From Bacteroidales bacterium (GTDB lineage: Bacteria; Bacteroidota; Bacteroidia; Bacteroidales; WCHB1-69): a stretch of 30,304 nucleotides of DNA. The stretch lies in assembly GCA_023229985.1 (NCBI GenBank), contig JALNYF010000024.1:1-30304 (forward strand), read 5' to 3'. The position numbers and the translations under genes are program-made. The notes under the pieces are model-generated. The model saw only the letters and a list, made by a program, of their open reading frames with translations, was not told the DNA's origin and did no database searches. Shown piece after piece: positions 1-10,300 of the stretch (position 1 is its first letter; each line of letters opens with the position of its first letter).

Positions 1-1381
1 TAGCAACGATTGCGTAAGTATTTACGGTCGTCAATACAGAAATGGTGTGATTAGCATCAATAGCTGTAAATGTATAATTATTTACTGCGCCAACACTATT
101 TCCATCAACAATCACATCGGTAATGGTGTAGCATACATCCACAGTGAATGTGTAAGTTAAATTAGTACCATAATCTACAATGGTATCCCCTTCGAGCGGA
201 GCAATTGTAACGCCGGTATTAGCGGTAGAAGTGATAGTATAAGTATTGATAGCGAAGATAGCATGAATAGTATGGTTAGCGTCCAAAGCAGTGAATGTGT
301 ATGAATCGATTGCACCAAGATCAACGCCGTCAACCAATACAGATACAATATGATAACCGGTTGCAGGAGTAATGGTGTAAGTCGGTGTTTCACCGCAGTC
401 GAATGTATTGGTAGCGGTAATCGTTCCGAAAGCAACATCATTAACAGAAGAAGTAACAGTAAAGGTCTTGATGCTGAAGTAAGCGTCAATCGTGTGGTTA
501 GCATCAATGTCATTGAAAGTAATGGTGGTTGTATTAGCAACAACAACGCCATCAACTACCACTGAATCCATATTGTAGCAATCATCAACAGTGATGTTGT
601 AAACAACGTCAGAACCGCAATTGTAAGCACCTGTTTCAGTGATGGTAGCACCTACGGTAGTAGAAGAGGTTACAGTGTAAGTCTTAACTTGATAGTAAGC
701 CTGAACGAGCATATCTTCTGCAATGTTGTTTAATGTCAAAGTATTGGCAATAGCATTGAAAGCGGCATTTGCGAGGTAAGAAACACCATTAACCAAGATT
801 TCTGAAATTTCGTAGCAATCGTCATCAGGAGTCAAGGTATAAACAACTGTTCCGAGATAACCAACGGTTGTATCGGCAGGTGTTATGGTACCATTACCAT
901 AAGCATTAGCTTCCAAATGGTAAGTAATGTCACCAAATACAACTTCAATAGTATGATCATAAGCGATGTCGGTAATTGTGTAAGAATCAAATGCACCAAG
1001 ATCTTGACCATTAACGGTCACACTAACAACTTCGCTTCCTGCATTAGGAGTGAAAATATAAGTGATGTCGTCGCCATAATTCAAAGTAGTGTCACCCGGG
1101 GTAATCGTACCGTTTCCGATAGCAGTAACATCAACATCGTAAGTATTGACCGTGAAATCAACGTCGATGGTATGGTCTGCATCTACATTTTCAAATGTGT
1201 AAACATACAAGTTTTCATTGTGAGTGAAAGTGGTATCTAACACACCGTCAATAGTAATGGTATTGATATGATAACCCACGTTAGCAGAGATGGTATAAAG
1301 TACGTCTTCGTTGTAGTTGACAGTCGTAACACCCGGCATCATGATAGTTCCGTTTGCACCGGCAGTAGCCGTAATGGTGTA
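1..1381 (-). repeat. Distal InlB-B-like modules, irregular order
   Basis: About six more ~78-residue modules continue towards the C-terminus of the giant protein. They keep the core pattern (GNGTITP, then VxYG, then TYTxT, then an I-x-x-VxVDG strand, then a YTFTxxxANHTI end). They no longer follow the five-module order seen upstream. Cysteine placement is also irregular: the first two modules have none, and one (around 600-710) has two, at NCGSD and DDCYN. The array continues beyond base 1. Confidence 0.8.
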
Positions 1382-4300
1382 TTGGCTAATTTCAAATTGA
1401 GCAACCAAAGTGTGGTCATCACTAACATTTGTAAATGTATAAACGAAAGCGGTATCTTCACGGTTGCCGAATATGCCGACAGAAACTCCATCAACAAGTA
1501 CATCAGTGATATGATAACCATGATCAGCATTTACGTTATAAGTAATGGTCGTACCATAATCCACAACGGTATCGCTTGGAGTGGTTGTACCGTTACCGAT
1601 CGTTGTAACGTCAATGGTATAAGTATTAATAGCGAATACAACATCTAAATGGGTATCGTGACTAACGCCGTTGACATTAACATCAACATGAATGTCGTTG
1701 TTATTACCGTAAACAGTAGTAACACCATCTAAGGTCACACTTTCAATATGATAACCGGTATTGGCAGTTACGCTATAAGTGTAATCTGTTCCGCAATTAA
1801 CAACGGTAGGAACAGCAACAGGAGTAACAATTCCGCCGACATTATGAGTATAAGTCATATTGTATTGATAGATATCAAAAGCAACGTCAATGGTATGAGG
1901 AGCAACGATGTTGGTAAATGTGTATGTAGTTCCGGTAATATCGTCGATGGCAATAGGAGCACCGTCAACCAAGATTTCGCTGATATAGTAGCAAGCATTC
2001 GGAGTAATGGTATAAGTAGCATTGTCGCCGTGAGTATAAGTAGTAGTACCGAGCGGTGCAATCGTTCCATTAGCAGTTGTGGTAGAAACGATGTCGTAAT
2101 GGTTGATAGAGAAGTAAGCATCTACATTATGATTTGTCAAAATATTGGTGAAGGTGTAAGTATAATTAGCTTCTTGATTATTGAATACGGTATCTATAAC
2201 GCCATCAACAACTACATAATCAATATGATAACCATAAGCAGCAGCAATGTTATAAGTATAGTCGGTTCCGCAGTTTACAACAGCAGAAGAAACTGTACCA
2301 TTACCATAAGCATTGGAGGTCATATTGTATTGATAAATTTCGAAGGAAGCACTGATCGTGTGATGATCAACTACGTTGTTGAAAGTGTAAGTAGTACCTG
2401 TGATATCATCAATGGCAATAGCTGCACCGTCAACCAAGATCTCACTGATATAGTAGCAAGGAGCATCTGGTGTGATCGTGTAGGTAAAATTATCACCGTG
2501 AGTAATCACTGACGTTCCGATCGGAGCAACGTGACCGTTAGCACCTTCGGTAGCAACGATATTGTAAGTATTCAATGCGAAGTTGGCACTTACCATTGTA
2601 TCGGAAACAATGTTGTAAACGGTGTAAGTAGTTGTAATGTCTGCATTATCTCCATAAGCAACTACGTCTGCGCCGCAAGTAACATCAACAATATGATAAC
2701 CATTTGCTGCATCCGCGTCAATAGTGAAAGTAACATTTTGACCGTGATCCACTACAGTGTCGGCAGGGGTAAATTGTCCTTGACCGCTGGCAACAAGCGT
2801 TGTAACGTGGTATGTATTGATAGCGAATACAACATTCAAAGTAGTATCTTGAAGTGCATTGATAATATCAAATGTGGTGGTTACATCGGTATTGTTACCG
2901 AAAGTAGCCGTAGAGTCGCCAATTTGGATGGTTTCGATGTGGTAACCAACACCGGCTTGAACCTGATAAGTGTAGTTAGTTCCGCAGTTGATAACTGAAT
3001 CGCTAACCGTTCCATTACCGGTAATGGCAGCAGCCATCGTGTATTGATAAATTTCGAAAGCAACATCAATCGTGTGAGGACCATCAATAGCGGTAAAAGT
3101 ATAAGTAGCACCATCAACCGTTCCAACCAAGTCAGTCATTACGCTAACGCCATCAACTAAAACATCTTGAATGAAGTAGCAATGATCAGGTGTAATGGTA
3201 TAAACCAAATCTTGACCGTGAGTAGCGATAGAATCACCAACAGGATTGATTGTTCCGTTTGCACCGGCAGTGGCCGTAATCGTGTAATGATTAATACCAA
3301 AGTTAACGGTTACATTGTGGTGAGCAGTAATGTTGGTAAATGAATAAGTATAGTTGGCTTCTTGATTAGCAAAAGTGGTATCTAAAACGCCATCTGCATA
3401 AACATCAATGATATGGTAACCTTCGTCAGCGATAATAGTGTAAGTATAATCGTCGCCGCAATTAATAACTGAATCGGTAACGGTTCCGTTTCCATTTGCT
3501 ATAGAAGTCATATTATATTGATAAATAGCAAAGTTAGCTTCGATAGAGTGGTTATTATCAATAGCATTGAAAGTATAAGTGGTTCCGGTGGTATCTGCAA
3601 TAACAGTGGCAACACCATCCACTAAGATTTCGCTGATGTAGTAGCAAGCATCCGGTGTAATGGTATAAGTAACATTATCGCCGTAGATAACTGCGCTATC
3701 GCCAACAGGATTGATCGTTCCGTTTGCACCGTTAGAAGCGGTAATTGTGTAATTATTCAATTCAAAGGTTGCAGAAATATTTGTATCGCTTACTACATTA
3801 TATATAGTATAAGGAACATTCACATCGGTATTGTTTCCATAAAGAACAGTATCAGATCCACAAACTATGGTTTGAACGTGATAACCGTTCGCTACATCAG
3901 CAATAACATCGATCGTAACATCGTCGCCGTGATTAATAATCGTGTCGGCAGGTGAGAATGAACCTTGACCAGCAGCAACTGCAGTAGTAACTTGGTAACC
4001 GTTGATAGCAAATACAACGTTCAAAGTAGTATCTTGAGAAGCATTCGTTACAGTAAAGGTAGCAGTTACGTCATCGTTAGTGCCATAAGTAGTTGTAACA
4101 CCGCCGATTTCTACAGTTTGAATGTGATAACCAACACCGGCTTCGATATTATAAGTATAATCCGTACCGCAATTAATGATGGAATCTGAAACGAAACCAA
4201 CACCGGTGATGTTAGCAGCCATTACATATTCATAAATTGCGAAGGTAGCTTCAACGGTAGTCGTAGCGGCAATAGCAGCAAGTGTAAATTGGTTTCCAAC

Positions 4301-7300
4301 CATTTGGTCTAATACGCTAACACCATTAACGGTAAGGTCAGCAACGTAATAGCAAGGATCCGGTGTGATCGTATAAGTAATGAGATCACCATGATTAACA
4401 ACAGAATCGACCATCGGAGAAATAGTACCATTTGCACCGGCGACTGCGCTAACTACGTATTGATTAATTTCAAAGTCGGCAATCAAATTATGATTAGCAC
4501 GAATGTCAGTCATTGAATAAGTATAAGTAGCTTCCTGATTTTGGAATAAAGTATCGGAAACATAATCTACGAAAATGGTATGAATGTGATAACCTTCTTC
4601 AGCTTCAACGATATAATCGAAATCAGAACCGCAGTTTACAACAGCGGAATTGACTGTACCGTGACCATAAGCATCTGAAGTCATTGCATATTGATATATA
4701 TTGAAAGTAACTTCAATGGTGTGAGGTACTACAACACTGTCAAAAGTAAAAGTAGCAGCGGTAGAATCACCATCGATAGTAGCTAATTCGCCATCAACCA
4801 ATACTTCACCAATGTAGTAGCAATCATCCGGCGTAAGCGTGAACGTAGCGTCATCGCCATGGGTTAAGGTAATATCAACCGGAATAACATTGCCGTTGCC
4901 GTTGTTAATAACAGTAATCAAGTGACCGTCTAAACCGAATGCAACAGACAGAACGGTATCAGATGTAATGTTGGTAATGGTATAATCAGCTGTCAAATCA
5001 GTATTATTGCCATAGTTTACAACATCGGCACCGCAAGTGATTGACATAATGTGATAACCGTTGGCAGCATCAGCAGTAACCGTTAAAGTAAGGTCATCAC
5101 CGTGATTAACGGTAGCGGTAGCCGGAGTAACATCACCTTGACCGGTCGTTATAATAGTATTAACTGTGTAGGTATTAATAGCAAAGTTCACCAATAAATT
5201 CGTATCAGTTTGAACATTGTCAATGGTAAATGTAGCGTTCACATCGCTATTGTTTCCATAAGTAGTTGTAATACCGTTTATTGTCAAAGATTCGATATGA
5301 TAACCTTCGTTGGCAGCAATGGTGTATGTATAACTATCGCCGCAATTAGCAGTAGCTTCGGAAACGGTACCTAATGTATTATCGTAAGTAGCCGACATTT
5401 GATAAGTATTGATAGCATAAGTAGCTTCAACGGTCACATCGGCAACAACATTATTTAAGGTATAAGTATTACCAACCATATCAGCCATAACAGAAATTCC
5501 GTTTACGGTTAAGTCAGCCAAATGGTAGCAAGCATTAGAAGCAACGGTATATTCAACATTGTCGCCATAGTTTACAATAGAATCTCCTTCTGGTGTAATG
5601 GTTCCGTTGGCATCAGCAGTAGCGGTAACCGTATAACCGTTGATTACAAAAGTAGCTTCTAAATTATGGTTCGCCGTGATATTAGTGAACGTCGTGTCGA
5701 AAGTTACTTCATTATTTAAGAAGGTCGTCGTAACACCATCAATAACAACGTTAGCAATATGATAGCCGGCATCAGCTTCCACATTATAAGTGAAGTCTGA
5801 ACCGCAATCTACTGTTTCTGAAGGAGTAACCGTACCGTTAGCAGATGCAGCTGAAGTCATGTTATAAGTAAGAATGGTAAATTCGGCATTGAGAGTATGA
5901 TGGTCAACAACATTAGTGAAATCATAAGTCATGGTCGTAGGATCAGTAATTGCAACTTCAACACCATCCACTGTAAGTGAGGTAATTGCGTAGCACGGGT
6001 CAGCGGTAATTGTATAGTGTGCATCGCCGCCATAAGTGATTACAGTATCGTCAGGAGTAATCGTCCCGTTGAGACCTGCAGTTACATCAATGGTATATTC
6101 ACGCAAAGCGAATGTAGCTACAACTGCAGTATCGGAAGTAACGCTGACAACGTCGTAGTTATAAGATGTCGTATTATCTGTAAAAGTAAGAACACTGTCA
6201 CCGCAAGTAATCGTTTCAATTGCATAACCGTTTGCAGCGTCTGCATTAACAGCCAAGGTCGCGGTAGTTCCGTAATCAACGATGGTGTCAGTCGGAGTAA
6301 TAGTTCCGTTACCACCTATTACAGAGGCAGTAACATGTTTTTTGTTTAAAGTAAAGGTAACATAAATATTGGTATCGTGAGCAACTAAAAATACGATACG
6401 CAATTCAGATGTAACACTTTCATCACTGAAAGTAGAAACGCCCGATCCTAAGCGAATGTATGAAATATGAGAACCTTCATCAGCAGTGATGGTATAAGTG
6501 TAGCTTTGACCACAAAGTCCCAAACCGGTAGAAACTGTACCAAAACCGTTGCCGTCAACGATGGCGCCCATTACATATTCAATCGTATCAAAGGTAAAGA
6601 TCACCGCTGCGTCTTCTTGAATGTTAGACAAGGTGAACATATTATCGGCAACTTCACCGATCATACTAACACCATTCACGGTAACATCAACAATATTATT
6701 ACATGGTTGAGAAGAAATAATGTAAGTGATACTTTCATCGAAACTTACAACTGAATCGCCAAGAACGGAAACCGTTCCCATTCCTTCAGTTGTGGTATTA
6801 ACTGTATAATGATTGATAGCAAAATAAGCATCAACATGATGGTCAGCGGTAACATTGTTTAATGTATGCGTGTAGGTATCAGTGTTTTCATCTGCAAATT
6901 GTTGCAACAAAGCACCATCAACATAAATAGAATCAATGTGATAACCATGATCGGCAGTTACTACATAATCATAATTAGCTCCACAATCAACAACATCGGC
7001 GGATACTGTTCCGTTTCCGTTGGCGGTGGAGGTCATATTATATTGATAATTTGCAAAAGTAGCAGCAATTGTATGATTAACGTATACACTGTCGAAAGTG
7101 TAACTCATCGTGGTCGGGTCAGTAATAATGATAGCGACACCATCAACCAAGATTTCGTTGATATAATAGCAAGTGTTTGCAGTAATATTGAAAGTAACAC
7201 TTGAACCGTGAGCAACGGTTTGTGCGCCTTCAGGAGTAATGGTTCCGTTGTCATCGGCAGTAGCGTCAACTACAAATGAACAAGCATTTGTGTCATTAAC

Positions 7301-10300
7301 CGTCAAAGCAAGGTCAATGATACTGTCACAACCGGTAGGCAATGTGAAATGAATCTGATAATTACCGGTGGTTGTTCCTTCATCGAAAGTCGTATTATAC
7401 GGAGCAACGCCATAAGTGTAAGGCAATTCATTCACACAAATGGTCACTGCGTCAGCGTGATTATAAGACGGATTAACCGTCAGTTCTACGGTAACCAAGC
7501 TATCGCAACCGTTCACGGTAGTGAATTGAATCGGGTAAGTACCGCTAATCGTACCAACTGCAAATTCGTGATGATTAGTTTCATCGCCAAAAGTATAAGG
7601 TAATTCGCTTTCGCAAATAACTTCGGTAACGTTAACATTATAAGTAGGATTCGCAATTAAAGTAACGTGAACCAAACTGTCGCAACCGTTTACAGTAGTG
7701 AAAAGGATATCTTGCGTACCGGCAGCGGTAAATTCCGTTACACCATCAGTGTATGTATATGGCAACTCACTGTCACAAATAATAACCGTTTCATACATAT
7801 CATAAGTCGGGTTAATCGTCAGATTTAAGGTAACAATACTATCACAACCGTTTACGGTAGAGAAATCAATTGGGTAAATACCGCTAACGGCATCCTCTAA
7901 AAATACATTTTGATTAATTGCATCGCCATAAGTATAGGGCAATTCACTTGCACAAATGGTAAGTTCATCGGCTGTAGAATAAATAGGATTAACTGTCAAT
8001 TCCAAGGTAATCAAACTATCGCAACCGTTCACGGTAGTAAAATGAATCGGGTAAGTACCACTCGTCGTACCAGCTACAAATTCAGTATGATTACGTGCAT
8101 CGCCATAAGTGTAAGGTAATTCGCTTGCACAAATAACTTCGGTAGCATTTACGCTATAAGTAGGATTCACAATTAAAGTAACGTGAACCAAACTATCGCA
8201 ACCTTTTACGCTAGAGAAAAGTATATCTTGCGTACCGGCAGCGCCAAATACGGTTGCACCATCAGTATATGTATAAGGCAATTCGCTTTCACAAATAGTC
8301 ACCGTTTCATTCATATCATAAGTCGGATTAACGGTCAGGTTTACAGTAACAGTACTATCGCAACCTGTCATCAACAAGTAGTTCAAAATATAAGATCCTG
8401 TAACGGAACCGGTCAAACGACCATTATGATAATAAGGAACTTCATTATCGCAAACGGCTACATCAACGGTATGGTTGTAGGTAGGATTAACGGTAATGGT
8501 AGTAGAAGCACTGTTTACACAACCGTTTTCATCGGTTCCAACAACGGTATATTCTGTTTCAACAACCGGTGATACTGAAATATGAGAAGTAACTTCACCG
8601 GTATTCCAACTGTAACGTAAAGAAGCAGTAGGAACAACATAGATGTAATCAATATAAGCAGCTGAATGTCCACTAACGGTAGCTAATGTCAGTGTTGAAT
8701 TAGTCGTGGCAGCGTTGAAACTTGTAGCTATTTCGGTAAAACCACCGTTTGCCCAAGTAGCAAACTGAGGAGCAGTGATGGTTTGTGTTTGTGTTCCAAC
8801 GGTAGCAAGAATAGTACCATCGTTATCTTCCCAACCTTTAACTCCCATGATAAGGGTAAACGGTTGTGACAAATCCATTGCAACGGAGGTCATTGAGCCG
8901 GTACGTGTGGAGGAGCCTAATCTGATAGCACCACCCGCCGGATAAACATAGTTGACCGTCGGGAAATTAGTCAAAGTGCCGTTGGGAATTCTGGCCAATG
9001 CACCGTATTCGGAATTGTTGGCACCGCCCATCGTCGTGAAGTCTTCTTCCATCGAAGCATTATACATGTCAATGCCTGTAGCTGTTAGAATAATAGATTC
9101 GCCGTTGCAAACATTTCCGACAGAAACAATTTGAACATTCGGCAATTCATGAACCGTCAAAGTGAGGGTAACAATACTATCACATTGATGAATGGTTTTC
9201 AAAGTGTCAATATAGATTCCCGCAACTGTCAGATTTCTTTCAAATTCTGTTCCGGCATGAATAGTATAAGTATCACCATCGCAAATTTCACCAGCAACCG
9301 ATACTTCATAAGTCGGATTCACCGTTAAGGTTAGGGTAACGGTACTATCACATCCGCTAACCGAATAAAGCGAGAAGGTAACAGTTCCTGAAATGGTACC
9401 AACACCGAAAGTTTCTATGTCGTTGTAGTTGTATGGAAGTTCGGAATCGCAAATCGTAACTGCATCCGTATGATCATAAATCGGATTCACTTCCAAATAA
9501 AGGTTAATCAAACTATCGCAACCGGCAACAGAAGTTAAGTGTATCGGATAAGTGCCGGTAACGGTTCCTTCGGGGAAAATGTAGTTTTCGTGAGGATAAG
9601 ATGAATTATTAGGATATTCATAAGGTAACTCGGTAACACATATTCTGGTGGTATCTACCCCAACATAATTAGGATTCACGTTGAGTGTAAGGGTTACAAC
9701 ACTATCGCAAGAATTTGTCGTGCTAAAATGAACATCATAGGTACCGGCGGCAGTAAATGTGCTATCGCCATAAGAATAAGGAAGGTCAACATCACAAACC
9801 GTAACTTCGTCGGTATGATGATAAATAGAATTCACGTTCAAAGTCAGTGTTACCAAACTATCGCAACTGGTTGGTAAAGTAAAGTGAACATCATAAACAC
9901 CTGCAGCGGTAAATATGCTGCCGCCATAATGATAAGGCAACATATCTTCACAAATCGTAACCTCGTCAGTATGTTGATAAGTAGGATTAACGATCAAATG
10001 AAGGCTAACCAAACTATCACAATTTGTAGCTGAAGTGAAATGTATTTCATAATCTCCGGCAGCATCAAATGAACTGCCATCATTATATGTAAATAAAGGT
10101 AATATATTATTACATATAGTAACTGTATCAAAAGTATGATAATTATGATTAACGGTTAAAGCAAGCGTAACAATGCTGTCGCAACCGTTTTCGGTAGCAA
10201 AAAGTACATCATAATTACCGGTCACTGTGGTGTCTAGACCAAAAGTGTGTTGGTTTTTATAAATATAGGGCAATTCGCAAATAGAAACGGCATCATAAGT

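Noticed and set aside
1748..2512. Plus-strand open frame of 254 residues, with several similar ones across 350-9330
   Set aside because: They lie antisense to the giant gene, are low-complexity (Ser/Asn/Ile-rich), and recur with the repeat period; they are shadows of the repeated codons on the other strand.
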